Under the pieces are notes generated by a model. It was not told the origin of the DNA and did not search any database. It saw nothing but the letters and a program-made list of their open reading frames with translations. This document shows, in pieces, positions 1 to 7,323 of a stretch of DNA of 37,799 nt (positions within the stretch are counted from its first letter, which is position 1; each line of letters begins with the position of its first letter). This DNA comes from Methanoculleus chikugoensis (lineage in GTDB: Archaea > Halobacteriota > Methanomicrobia > Methanomicrobiales > Methanoculleaceae). Position numbers and translations under genes: made by a program. Location of the stretch: assembly GCF_900095385.1 (NCBI RefSeq), contig NZ_FMID01000026.1:1-37799 (forward strand), written 5' to 3'.

Positions 1-51
1 TTCCTCGTTATACGCAGGGACGACCACTGCGATCCGGTGTTCTCGGTACAT
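1..51 (-). CDS. Family 2 glycosyltransferase, N-terminus only (cut by window edge)
   Basis: Reading leftwards from an ATG at 49-51, the 17 visible codons give MYREHRIAVVVPAYNEE. The VVVPAYNEE stretch is the first beta strand and nucleotide-binding start of GT-A fold family 2 glycosyltransferases, which transfer sugars from nucleotide-sugars, often to dolichyl phosphate or surface glycans. The rest lies outside the window. The gene is divergent from the GT-C-like membrane protein at 515, and the archaellin genes follow, so a role in lipid-linked sugar supply for surface protein glycosylation is a reasonable inference. The family call rests on one motif. Confidence 0.72.
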   Translation of the reverse strand, partial: MYREHRIAVVVPAYNEE

Positions 52-514
52 GACGACAGCGCTCCGTCTGCACCCGCAGGCAGGTGCCGGAGAATTTCCG
101 GCTGCCCTGCCGGGGTGCATTACTTGCTACCTATATTCTCTTGTGGTCAGGGATAACCATATCGCTTTCTAAAGCAGTTCGTGCGCTCCCTTTTGATGAA
201 AATCGGTGTATTTTACCAGGATATTGCGGTTTTGATATTAAACATGGTTCGGGCGTGGCCGCACATTATCTCTCTGGGAAATACCGCGCGATCCGCATAC
301 TCTGGACGCCGGACTTGAGCCTCCCGGATCTCCAGCGCTCGTCGGGAGCCGTTTGGGGGTATCGCGGCTTGTGCCATTCCTCTCTTTATTCATACTGCCA
401 GGATATACTTCTCGCATTTGAATGCGAAGACTTTTTACGAAGATATTAAAATTGGCGAGTCTAAAAATTACTAATTCATAGTTCAGCTCCTCTTTACGCA
501 TCAGGGCGGTTATC
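52..514. other. Divergent intergenic region between the two glycosyltransferase-type genes
   Basis: No convincing gene is seen. The part from about 120 to 510 is clearly more AT-rich than the flanking coding DNA. It contains an AT-rich run at 463-480 that could serve as the TATA region for the gene at 515, and an inverted repeat at 76-110. The open frames across it have no family features or matched ribosome-binding site. Confidence 0.5.
76..110. repeat. Inverted repeat upstream of the GT2 gene
   Basis: GCCGGA (86-91) and TCCGGC (97-102) are perfect arms around a GAATT loop. Pairing continues outward imperfectly between 76-85 and 103-110 to give a stem of about 14 bp. It lies 25-59 bases upstream of the GT2 start, so it could be an operator or leader hairpin. 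Function is unknown. Confidence 0.5.
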
Positions 515-2437
515 ATGAGTTCACGACGACGAAAGTCAACAACAAAGCCTCAACCGGATCGGACAGAGGAACCCGGGAATCAGCAGGAACAGGGGGCACT
601 CTCCTGCCTCCTGAGCAAAAACCTCATACCGGTGCTCATCTTCCTCTTCGCGCTCTTCCTTACATTAACATTCTCGAATCCGGCGCTCTTCCTGAACGAT
701 GAGTGGATCACCGTCAACCAGCTTCACCAGCTCGGAGAGGGTCACCAGGTAACCGTGAACGAGGGGAAGTACGGCACGTTCCTGAACGGGACGCCGGGCC
801 CCTACTTCCAGGCCCGCCATAACCTCCTCGGCTACACGATGATGCTCCCCGTTCTCTCGCTTCCTGCGCTCTGGTTCTTCGGCCTCTTCGGCGACCAGTT
901 CAGGCTGGCTATCGTGCTCCTCTGGTCGTTCCTCCCGGTCGCGATGGCGGTGCTGGTCGACGCTTACCGGCCGCAGTATGCACGGTGGCACGGGGTCCGG
1001 TGGACCTGGCTCGTGATCGGTGCGGCGTTCGCAGGACTGCTCGCAAACCTTGCCCTCTACTACCCGTGGCCGTTCACCGCGCCGGACGCGCCTATTGAGA
1101 CCGCAGCGGTGATCTTCACGAACCATCTTCTCTTTGCCGCGCTCGCGGTGATGATCTATCTCATCTGCAAGATCGTCTTCGAGGATACCTGGTTCTCCAT
1201 CTTCGGGACGATCGCCTGCATCGCCTGCTCGTCGTACGTCTTCTGGGCAGCGAACGCAAAGGACCACATGCTGCTGATAGCGATGACCGCGGCGGTCGTC
1301 CTCTTCCTGGTGCGCTACATCCGGTACGGGAGTCTCCGGGATGCCGCGCTCGGGTTTGCATTCATCGGGCTGCTCGCGTGGGCAAGGCCGGAGGTCGGGT
1401 TCACGGTCTTCGTCTTTGCCGCACTCTACTACGTCGCGCTCCAGGTCTCCCGCGGCCTCCTGCAGAAACCTCCGGTGGAGGCTGTCAGAGCGCTCTGCAT
1501 ACCCCTTGCTACGGTCATAGGGGCCATCCCCCTGCTCATAAACAACGCTCTCGTGACCGGAAATCCCCTGGTGCCCGCGTTCTACGTCTACGAGAAGAAG
1601 CTCCTCGCCGGTGCTTCGGGAGAGGAGATCATCGGTGCGGGCGAGGCCGTAAACGGTGTCGTCCAATCGGTCCCGGCACCGCCGGGAGGGATCTCGGGTT
1701 TCCTCTCGGTCCTTGCAAACCACTTCTCCCCGTCGTGGTCGACCCTGCCCGGTGATATCTTTGGCATCCTCTTTGCTCCGGCATCCGGGAACATGAGCCT
1801 CGTCGCGGTCTCGCCGCTGATCGTCCTCGCGATCATCCTGCTCCCGGTGATCTACCTGGACTGGCGGAGGGGGGAGCGGCCGCAAAACCTCGCGGTGGTG
1901 GCCTTCCTCGTCGTCATAGCCTGCGCCGTCTGGGTCGCCTACACCCGGAGCCTTCCGGGGCTGAACGCCAGCCACGGCATCGTCCCGGATATCCGTTACC
2001 TTGCCCCATTCTACCTGCCCGCGGGGCTGCTCGGGATCTATGCCATATCGCGCTTTAACGGTGGCGTCGAGCCGAAGCGGAGGACGTTCTGGCAGATTGC
2101 CGCCATCGGGGTCGTGGCGCCGGTGCTGCTCGTTGCGATGATGCTCATCCAGCCCTACGGCGGCCAGTACCCCGGCTACACGATGTTTTTTACGCAGATC
2201 ACGTTCGCGCTGCTCGCGGCAGCCCTTGTCCTCATCGCGGTGAAGAAGCGGTTCGGCATCCCGGACGCCTGGATTGCAGCGGTCCTGCTCCTTCTCGTCG
2301 CCGTACCGTTCACGTGGCAGCTGATGATGGTCTTCCTCTACTCCGTGGCGAAGTTCAACGGCTACCCGCTCTGGATCCCACTCGTCGAAGCGTTCTTCCA
2401 GCACAATATCGGGGTTTCGGGGCTGGAAAACCTCTGA
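515..2437 (+). CDS. Polytopic membrane protein, GT-C-like (putative dolichyl-phosphate-sugar glycosyltransferase)
   Basis: This 640-residue protein has a short charged cytoplasmic N-terminus (about 30 residues), then a first membrane helix near 35-55 and roughly a dozen further helices. Just after helix 1 is an extracytoplasmic NDEW motif (near residue 62). An acidic pair in the first loop is typical of GT-C enzymes (PMT/ArnT/STT3 types), which take sugar from a polyprenyl phosphate. A second short motif, WARPE, lies mid-protein. Its neighbours are a divergent GT2 gene and convergent archaellin genes, which suggests surface or archaellin glycosylation. That role is inference; no substrate can be read from the sequence. 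A T-run terminator follows the stop. Confidence 0.6.
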   Translation: MSSRRRKSTTKPQPDRTEEPGNQQEQGALSCLLSKNLIPVLIFLFALFLTLTFSNPALFLNDEWITVNQLHQLGEGHQVTVNEGKYGTFLNGTPGPYFQARHNLLGYTMMLPVLSLPALWFFGLFGDQFRLAIVLLWSFLPVAMAVLVDAYRPQYARWHGVRWTWLVIGAAFAGLLANLALYYPWPFTAPDAPIETAAVIFTNHLLFAALAVMIYLICKIVFEDTWFSIFGTIACIACSSYVFWAANAKDHMLLIAMTAAVVLFLVRYIRYGSLRDAALGFAFIGLLAWARPEVGFTVFVFAALYYVALQVSRGLLQKPPVEAVRALCIPLATVIGAIPLLINNALVTGNPLVPAFYVYEKKLLAGASGEEIIGAGEAVNGVVQSVPAPPGGISGFLSVLANHFSPSWSTLPGDIFGILFAPASGNMSLVAVSPLIVLAIILLPVIYLDWRRGERPQNLAVVAFLVVIACAVWVAYTRSLPGLNASHGIVPDIRYLAPFYLPAGLLGIYAISRFNGGVEPKRRTFWQIAAIGVVAPVLLVAMMLIQPYGGQYPGYTMFFTQITFALLAAALVLIAVKKRFGIPDAWIAAVLLLLVAVPFTWQLMMVFLYSVAKFNGYPLWIPLVEAFFQHNIGVSGLENL

Positions 2438-2444
2438 GTCCCGG

Positions 2445-2451
2445 TTTTTTT
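2445..2451 (+). terminator. T-run terminator after the GT-C-like gene
   Basis: Seven consecutive T residues begin eight bases after the stop codon at 2437, in the pattern of archaeal oligo-U terminators. It lies between two convergent genes. Confidence 0.6.
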
Positions 2452-2536
2452 AGACAATTGTCCTGATACTCTTCGCCGGGGCGGGAGCATCTCGCGCACT
2501 CAAAAATGGATGGATATCGGGGGGGAGTTGAACCGG

Positions 2537-3151
2537 TTACCATCGAAGTATGTTAACTGCCATGAATCGTGAGGGCGTTACTCGTGTAATCGCATACGAT
2601 TGGCCGCCCGCCGGCCTGATCTCCACGGTAAACTGATGGTCGATCCCCACAGTGACATCATCCGGAATTCCCACCGTCAGCGTGTACTGCTCAAACGGTT
2701 CAAGGAGAAGATCGTCATTGCTGTTCAGCCGTTCGTAGATATACCACTCCCCACGGGAGGCATACCCGCTGCCTGCGCCGACGTTTGTGGTCGTGCTGCC
2801 GGGTTTTGTCGTTCTCGCCAGGGTTTTGACGTTGTTTGCATCCGAATAGAGTATCACGACGTTATCAAAATCGATGGCACCGCTACCGGGCGAGAGCTTG
2901 ACCGTGAACAGGATACTTTCGAGACGCTTATCGGCAACATTTGCCATCCCGATAACGTCTCCGACTACCTCTACGGACGAACTGGTCTGCGCAACGCCCG
3001 TGTGCACGACCTCCTGGCTCTTCTGCGTCGCGAAGAACCCGGCGCCGAGCACCACGTACGAAAAGACCGCCGCGACGACGATGAACGCGATCAAGACGAC
3101 CGCCGCCTCAAGCCCGGTGAACGCATCTTCTTTTCTCATCAACCTGCTCAA
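2537..3151 (-). CDS. Archaellin (type IV pilin-like filament subunit), paralogue 1, TTG start
   Basis: The N-terminus has a short charged leader, the DAFTG cleavage site for the prepilin-type peptidase, then a hydrophobic helix (LEAAVVLIAF onward) followed by GAGFFATQKSQEVVHTG. This is the assembly helix of archaellins. The C-terminal part is a divergent beta-rich domain that would face outward. I place the start at the TTG of 3149-3151, not at the ATG at 3137-3139, for two reasons. An AGGAGG box at 3161-3166 is correctly spaced for the TTG. That start also gives the same 13-residue leader as the other two paralogues. The gene has its own promoter and lies 383 bases downstream of paralogue 2. 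Confidence 0.9.
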   Translation of the reverse strand: MSRLMRKEDAFTGLEAAVVLIAFIVVAAVFSYVVLGAGFFATQKSQEVVHTGVAQTSSSVEVVGDVIGMANVADKRLESILFTVKLSPGSGAIDFDNVVILYSDANNVKTLARTTKPGSTTTNVGAGSGYASRGEWYIYERLNSNDDLLLEPFEQYTLTVGIPDDVTVGIDHQFTVEIRPAGGQSYAITRVTPSRFMAVNILRW

Positions 3152-3233
3152 GGAACCTTTCCTCCTGTTATCGGGATCCGGGCGAACGCCTTTCTGGATC
3201 GAAACGATTACATGGAGTATATGCACAACCCGA

Positions 3234-3243
3234 CATAAAAATG
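3234..3243 (-). promoter_or_regulatory. TATA-box promoter of archaellin paralogue 1
   Basis: Read on the minus strand, the sequence is CATTTTTATG, followed 19-20 bases later by GCATATACTC (3215-3224). The same two blocks with the same spacing precede paralogue 3 (TATA at 4868-4876, GCATATACTC at 4849-4858), with 21 of 27 positions identical. Conserved promoters imply co-regulation of the two units. Confidence 0.65.
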
Positions 3244-3523
3244 ATCTCTCTCAAAAATCGTCCACTCGCCGGACCGGGAGAACTTCATGGAAGATATTCA
3301 CGGTGCCGAGTAAAAGACCGGGCGCGCATGAAAGTCCATCTGCCTGGTGGGGGGATAGTACGGAGAGTGGAGGGCCATCTCCATGTCTGGTTGGTCTTCC
3401 ATGAGCAATGGTAGATACAATACCCTGAAGCGATCGTCATTAACCCATTGCCGGGGAAAGCAGGGCGTTACCGGGCGAGCTGGTGGATTGTATCGCCGGG
3501 TAAGAGTTCGCACAAAGAACCCG

Positions 3524-3530
3524 AAAAAAA
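3524..3530 (-). terminator. T-run terminator after archaellin paralogue 2
   Basis: On the minus strand a run of seven T residues begins five bases after the stop codon at 3535. This closes the paralogue 3-paralogue 2 transcription unit and supports separate transcription of paralogue 1. Confidence 0.6.
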
Positions 3531-3534
3531 GAGA

Positions 3535-4170
3535 TTAATAGAGGATGTTTACCGGGTAGATCCCTGCCGGAGCCGTCCTCTTCAGCGCAAAGACCGCACC
3601 CACAGAGGGCTGCAGGTTGACCGTGAACGGCACGTTCACCTTTGCGGTCCCTGGGGTCGAGACGCCGATGATGAACTGCTCGCCGGGCTCAAGGATCGTA
3701 TCAGTGTTTGCATTTACCTTCTCGAGAATGCACCACTCGCCCAATTTATCGCTGTCATCTTCTAAATCGGGTGATTTCTTCATTTTTCCTGATGCCACCT
3801 TTAGGCTATCAGCATTACCGGTCGAATTATACTTGACATCCGGAGACCGTGTCTCTGGATCGGTGTAGGTTACAACCATCTTGCTGACATCAAGTGCCGT
3901 GCCCCCGGCGGTGTTGCCGATGGTGAACTTGATGTATTGCAGGTTCTCGCCTCCAGTCGTCGAAATTCCGTAGACGTTGCCGATGACCTCCATGCTGGAG
4001 CTTGCCTGCTGCACGCCGGTGTGGACGACTTCCTGGCTCTTCTGTGTCGTGAAGAACCCGGCGCCGAGTATGACGTACGAGAAGACCGCGGCCACGACGA
4101 TGAACGCGATCAAGACAATCGCGGCCTCAAGGCCGGTGAATGCATTATCATCCTTGAATAAAGTTCTCAT
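3535..4170 (-). CDS. Archaellin, paralogue 2
   Basis: This 211-residue protein has a 13-residue leader ending in NAFTG, then the long hydrophobic helix (LEAAIVLIAF) and GAGFFTTQKSQEVVHTG, nearly identical to its two neighbours. The C-terminal domain is quite different, with a charged loop around residues 90-125. The start ATG (4168-4170) follows a GAGGTGA ribosome-binding site that overlaps the stop codon of paralogue 3. The two genes are 11 bases apart and probably translationally coupled. Filament subunits of this kind are exported and cleaved, then assembled by the archaellum motor complex; no motor genes are in the window. Confidence 0.92.
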   Translation of the reverse strand: MRTLFKDDNAFTGLEAAIVLIAFIVVAAVFSYVILGAGFFTTQKSQEVVHTGVQQASSSMEVIGNVYGISTTGGENLQYIKFTIGNTAGGTALDVSKMVVTYTDPETRSPDVKYNSTGNADSLKVASGKMKKSPDLEDDSDKLGEWCILEKVNANTDTILEPGEQFIIGVSTPGTAKVNVPFTVNLQPSVGAVFALKRTAPAGIYPVNILY

Positions 4171-4181
4171 CTTTCATCACC

Positions 4182-4784
4182 TCAGTACAACTCGTAGTAA
4201 CCGTTTCCAATCAGTGCCGGCGGCGCGGTCTTCGTCATCGGGAGCGCTGCACCGATATCCGGTTTGATGTCGATGTTGAACCGAACGTTGGGCCCGATCG
4301 CTTTACCCTTGAACCCCTTGTCGCCCTCACCGGTCAGCGGGATCGTGATCATGACCATCTCGTGTTTCTCGAGAAGGTGGTTATCATTCTTCTGTTTCCC
4401 GACGAACTCCCGTTTTACCTTGGTTTGTCCCTCGGATTTAGAATCCACATCGACAAACGTCACGAGATGCTCCGTTGTCGCCACCGTGTAGGTCACCTTC
4501 GTCATGTCGACCGGCGATCCGCCGGCTGCAAGCTGCAGGTAGAAGCTCACCTCTCCAAGGTAGGCCGTACTCGATGCCTGGGCAATCACCGGCCCGGATA
4601 GTTCGAGCGTCGAGCTCGTCTGCGCAACGCCTGTATGCACGACCTCCTGGCTCTTCTGGGTCGCGAAGAACCCGGCGCCGAGTATGACATACGAGAAGAC
4701 TGCGGCCACGACGATGAAGGCGATCAGGACGATCGCGGCCTCAAGGCCGGTGAATGCGTCTTCGTTTCTCATCATTTTGCTCAT
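4182..4784 (-). CDS. Archaellin, paralogue 3 (first gene of the archaellin unit)
   Basis: This 200-residue protein has a leader ending in DAFTG at residue 13, a hydrophobic assembly helix, and GAGFFATQKSQEVVHTG, which matches paralogue 1 through that point. The outer domain (residues about 60-200) is Lys-rich and diverges from both neighbours. The start ATG lies nine bases after an AGGAGG box. The promoter lies at 4868-4876. Near-identical helices with divergent outer domains suggest either major and minor filament subunits or antigen-like diversification. Confidence 0.92.
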   Translation of the reverse strand: MSKMMRNEDAFTGLEAAIVLIAFIVVAAVFSYVILGAGFFATQKSQEVVHTGVAQTSSTLELSGPVIAQASSTAYLGEVSFYLQLAAGGSPVDMTKVTYTVATTEHLVTFVDVDSKSEGQTKVKREFVGKQKNDNHLLEKHEMVMITIPLTGEGDKGFKGKAIGPNVRFNIDIKPDIGAALPMTKTAPPALIGNGYYELY

Positions 4785-5143
4785 GAAACGTTTCCTCCTG
4801 TTACCGGAGTCCGAATGAGCCTATCATCCGGAACAATACGGTTCTTTTGAGTATATGCGTAAGCCTGTATAAAAAGTTATTCAAACAGTAGGGGATTTGA
4901 AAACTGCCCTTTTTGATAATGAATCCGTATAAAATCCCTTTTAACGGCCCGCATCGGTCTCAGACAAGTATTTGTAGCCGGAGGTACAACGATACCTGTA
5001 CCGAAAAACCACGCGGATGACCGCCCCGTTTTGGAAAAAACGTTTCGAAATGGGAAATATAATGCAATTTCCGGGTACCGGAAACGGAGAGGCGGATCGG
5101 CCGCACGGGATGGTCCCAATCGAAGGGGAAGAAGGAGCTGGAT
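4785..5143. other. Divergent intergenic region between archaellin 3 and the secreted protein gene
   Basis: It contains the archaellin promoter (4849-4876). It also has two TATA-like elements for the rightward gene: CGTATAAAA at 4926-4934 and AAATATAAT at 5055-5063. The second is embedded in a GGAAAT (5053-5058) / ATTTCC (5067-5072) inverted repeat, which could act as an operator. An 80-codon minus-strand frame there is unconvincing. Confidence 0.45.
4868..4876 (-). promoter_or_regulatory. TATA-box promoter of the archaellin 3-2 unit
   Basis: CTTTTTATA on the minus strand lies about 85 bases upstream of the start codon. A conserved GCATATACTC block sits at 4849-4858, where transcription should begin. 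The block is shared with the paralogue 1 promoter at the same spacing. Confidence 0.65.
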
Positions 5144-5815
5144 ATGACGAAGAAGCAGGATTTTACCTACGTCGTTCTGGGCATCGTGGTCGTCCTCGTG
5201 CTGGCCCTGATCGTCAAGCCGGCGGCGACCGGCGAACCGACGGCGCTCTGGGGGGCCGGGGAGCCGGAGCCGGCGATAACCCCGGCATGGACGCCCACGA
5301 TGCCCCCTGCGACTGCGGCGCCGACGCCGACCCCGGTGCCCACCTGGGACGGGAAGCCCAGGCCGCTCGGGTTCGTCGACCCGACAACCTACCAGATCCC
5401 GGCCGGGGAGAGCAGCCCGAACATGACCGCCTTTCCGCCGGAGACCGCGTCAGGCGTCACCCGATGGGTGACCTACGCGACGATCGACGGACAATGGTCG
5501 GGGACGACCGGGATCGTCCGGGTCCCGTTCCCGATCTGGCGGCTCGACTACTCGGATATCGCGACCTCAAACGACGAGATCCCGCTCTTCAACTGCCAGG
5601 TCATGGACGCCGAAGACCCGAACCGGTTCGTCCGGGTCTTCACCCTCAACTTCGCCGACTTCCTGGCGGTGAAGGATAAGCCCGATCTCAAGAAGCAGCA
5701 GTGGGTGAGCACCTTCTACGAGGGCTACCACGACTACTACTTCGTCGTCAACACCCGGTGCATCGACTCCTACCACCTGAAGATCCAGGTGCCGGAGACA
5801 TACATAGGTACATAA
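5144..5815 (+). CDS. Membrane-anchored secreted protein with Pro/Thr-rich linker, function unknown
   Basis: This 223-residue protein starts at an ATG preceded by AAGGAGCT. Residues 1-6 are basic and 7-27 form one hydrophobic helix (YVVLGIVVVLVLALIV), an uncleaved N-terminal anchor or signal. Residues 35-67 are a Pro/Thr/Ala-rich linker (APTPTPVPT) of the kind often O-glycosylated in archaeal surface proteins. Residues 75-223 are a folded, aromatic-rich extracellular domain with Cys residues near 163 and 211 that could form a disulfide. I do not recognise the domain. A hairpin follows the stop. Confidence 0.7.
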   Translation: MTKKQDFTYVVLGIVVVLVLALIVKPAATGEPTALWGAGEPEPAITPAWTPTMPPATAAPTPTPVPTWDGKPRPLGFVDPTTYQIPAGESSPNMTAFPPETASGVTRWVTYATIDGQWSGTTGIVRVPFPIWRLDYSDIATSNDEIPLFNCQVMDAEDPNRFVRVFTLNFADFLAVKDKPDLKKQQWVSTFYEGYHDYYFVVNTRCIDSYHLKIQVPETYIGT

Positions 5816-5817
5816 GG

Positions 5818-5839
5818 ATGCGGTTGCCCTAAGCCGCAT
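5818..5839 (+). terminator. Hairpin after the secreted protein gene
   Basis: Perfect arms ATGCGG (5818-5823) and CCGCAT (5834-5839) begin two bases after the stop codon. No long T-run follows, so it is either a weak terminator or a 3' stabilising hairpin. Confidence 0.4.
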
Positions 5840-5967
5840 TTGCCGGGAAGGGGACGCCCATCGAACTCCTTCCTTTTCAGGAAGTCGTTTCTTATATCTC
5901 CCGGTGCTCAACTCCCGGCCCTCCCCTGGAGGGGGCGTGATAAGAAGTGCCGAAAGGTTCCGGAGTT

Positions 5968-6118
5968 TCACCGTTCGGCGAGCCAGTGCCTTACAATAAA
6001 CTCCCGCACGATCTGCGCCGCCACCGTCGCCCAGTATCAAACGTGCGATCTCCACGTAACCGAGCCCCGCAACCTGTAGCGCAAGAGCCCACATCACCTT
6101 CTGGATATCGAGCGGTCA
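5968..6118 (-). pseudogene. Decayed duplicate of the 3' end of agmatinase
   Basis: This stretch aligns in the same orientation with the last ~155 bases of the intact agmatinase gene at 7324-7480. Shared blocks include GGCGAGCCAGTGCC, ACTCCCGCACGATCTGCGCC and ATATCGAGCGG, and the stop codon position is conserved (5968-5970). Relative to the intact gene there is a net loss of 8 bases in the region encoding FDSGQTAAVAAQ, which shifts the frame. There is also an in-frame stop at 6116-6118 just before the PLDI codons. Similarity fades upstream of about 6120. It is a remnant and not expressed as enzyme. Confidence 0.75.
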
Positions 6119-6214
6119 CATTAAGAATGCCTGAATCTGCCCGGCGAGTTGCCCTGATGGGATGGACGGTGGAGACCAGTGCTCTCGTTAAGGGTCTCTT
6201 AGATATCAAAAGTC

Positions 6215-6628
6215 TTAGTGCGAGGAAGGCGACTCATTCGTATAATCTTCTGCGCAGATCAGTTCTGCACACATGACGAAATCCATTGCCTTAGTGATGA
6301 TCGACACCACCTCTTCTCGCATAATCTCCCGGCAGATCGTGTAGTCCACTTCTTCCCGAAGTTCTTCAATCAGGTTCAACGCTCGTCCGTGTTCAGGGGG
6401 AAGTTCCCCTGTCTTAACATAGAGAGAACCGACAGCCGAGATCAACCCTGCATGAGATTTTATCTCTACACCTTTTCGGTGCAAAAGAGCAAGAGCCGCA
6501 AGGTACATTGCGTAGTAGGCCCGGTTGATCGCGTCTTCATGGTGGCCTTCGGTGCAGAGGATGCGCGCCGCATCGAGGCGTTGATGCGATTTCCTGAGAA
6601 GCGCTGTTATAACAGACTGATCACCCAT
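6215..6628 (-). CDS. HEPN-domain protein (partner of MNT nucleotidyltransferase)
   Basis: This 137-residue all-alpha protein carries the HEPN signature AYYAMYLAALALLHRKG (about residues 37-53), then KSHAGLISAVGSLYVKTG and a C-terminal ELREEVDY segment. It matches the archaeal HEPN family found beside minimal nucleotidyltransferases. It starts three bases after the MNT stop codon, so the two are co-translated. I do not see the RX4-6H motif of RNase-active HEPN toxins, so a nuclease toxin role is possible but not supported by a catalytic motif. Base composition is less GC-rich than the flanks, consistent with transfer. Confidence 0.85.
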   Translation of the reverse strand: MGDQSVITALLRKSHQRLDAARILCTEGHHEDAINRAYYAMYLAALALLHRKGVEIKSHAGLISAVGSLYVKTGELPPEHGRALNLIEELREEVDYTICREIMREEVVSIITKAMDFVMCAELICAEDYTNESPSSH

Positions 6629-6631
6629 CCT

Positions 6632-6949
6632 TTATACCGCCACCCCGTCCTGGAGAACATGTCTGACAAAGGGATACTGCCGGTGCGCCGCAACATCGGC
6701 ACGGGAGAGTACCTTGACCGAGATTCGCTCGCCCGTCTGCATCAGCAGATCAAAAGCAAGTCCGGTGAGAAATTCGCGAAGTCGAAAGTCCTCTTCAGGC
6801 GTAATTACGAGGATATCGATATCTGAGTCCGGCCGGTCATCTCCCCGGGCTACAGAGCCAAAGAGTATGATCTCTTCTATCGCGTCTCCGCACGCCTCTC
6901 GTGCCTTTGCCGCGAACTCATGGGCGATCGGCCGCTTGACCAACGGCAT
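6632..6949 (-). CDS. Minimal nucleotidyltransferase (MNT), putative antitoxin of the HEPN pair
   Basis: This 105-residue protein has the pol-beta nucleotidyltransferase motif GSVARGDDRPDSDID (GS-X10-DXD, residues about 31-45), with the metal-binding aspartates intact. In MNT-HEPN modules the MNT member modifies or neutralises its HEPN partner, in some systems by AMP transfer. No Shine-Dalgarno lies before the ATG at 6949. A TATA element sits about 27 bases upstream, so the message is probably leaderless. A palindrome between TATA and start suggests autoregulation. Confidence 0.88.
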   Translation of the reverse strand: MPLVKRPIAHEFAAKAREACGDAIEEIILFGSVARGDDRPDSDIDILVITPEEDFRLREFLTGLAFDLLMQTGERISVKVLSRADVAAHRQYPFVRHVLQDGVAV

Positions 6950-7323
6950 ACAACGGAGTAGTTGTGGATATACAACTATAATGATTACTGCTCCGGGAAT
7001 GTAGGGAGAGGTCGCGTTTCCTGAGGGAGCCGTATGGAATTGGAGCCTGATTGCGAGGAGAACCGACAGGGGAGGCGGATCACTCTCTCCAGGGCGGCCG
7101 GGCTCCAGATGAGGCCTCGATATGCCAAAAGGCTAATATTATCGATGCATCCTCTAGAACGCCAACAATTCCTGCGCCCGATACCTTGAGATGTACAGAG
7201 CCTCTGCAGGCTGGTGAAGCTCTGGGGACGTCCGGTTCCCGAATATAATCCCCGGATCGTTGAGAGGGAGCGCGCTCCGTTGAACACGCCATCGACGAGA
7301 ATAGCAGAAAGGAATCTGGATCT
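6950..7323. other. Intergenic region upstream of MNT-HEPN
   Basis: Apart from the MNT promoter and palindrome (6959-6983) I recognise nothing. The frames across 7000-7320 are short and interrupted, and the composition is mixed. It may hold decayed sequence from the same event that produced the agmatinase remnant. Confidence 0.4.
6959..6983 (-). promoter_or_regulatory. MNT-HEPN promoter with operator-like palindrome
   Basis: Perfect 7-base arms TAGTTGT (6959-6965) and ACAACTA (6972-6978) surround a 6-base spacer, 10-29 bases upstream of the MNT start. A TATA-like element (CATTATAG on the minus strand) overlaps at 6976-6983. The position suits a repressor that blocks transcription of a leaderless mRNA. 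Confidence 0.55.

Larger units (their letters stand above)
3152..3534. other. Intergenic region between archaellin paralogues 2 and 1
   Basis: It holds the promoter and ribosome-binding site of paralogue 1 (3161-3243) and the T-run terminator of paralogue 2 (3524-3530). Nothing recognisable is seen in the 3245-3520 stretch. A 71-codon minus-strand frame there has no ribosome-binding site or known motif. Confidence 0.5.
5816..6214. other. Intergenic region with pseudogene remnant
   Basis: Besides the hairpin at 5818-5839 and the agmatinase remnant (5968-6118), it has a small hairpin CTTCC/GGAAG near 5870-5883. No gene is seen in 6119-6214, the region downstream of the HEPN gene. Confidence 0.5.

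Noticed and set aside
84-449. 121-codon plus-strand frame in the left intergenic region
   Set aside because: It has no ribosome-binding site, no recognisable motif, a low-GC mixed composition unlike the neighbours, and it overlaps the inverted repeat upstream of the GT2 gene.
665-2404. 579-codon minus-strand frame opposite the GT-C-like gene
   Set aside because: It is a long antisense frame caused by GC-rich codon bias. The protein is almost entirely Arg, Glu and Asp and lacks hydrophobic segments, while the plus-strand frame is a coherent membrane protein.
3298-3513. 71-codon minus-strand frame between archaellin genes
   Set aside because: It has no ribosome-binding site and no family features. 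It lies just before a T-run terminator and would have to be transcribed from an unseen promoter.
7020-7320. Possible coding remnant upstream of MNT-HEPN
   Set aside because: Frames are short and interrupted on both strands, and I could not match any stretch to a family by eye.
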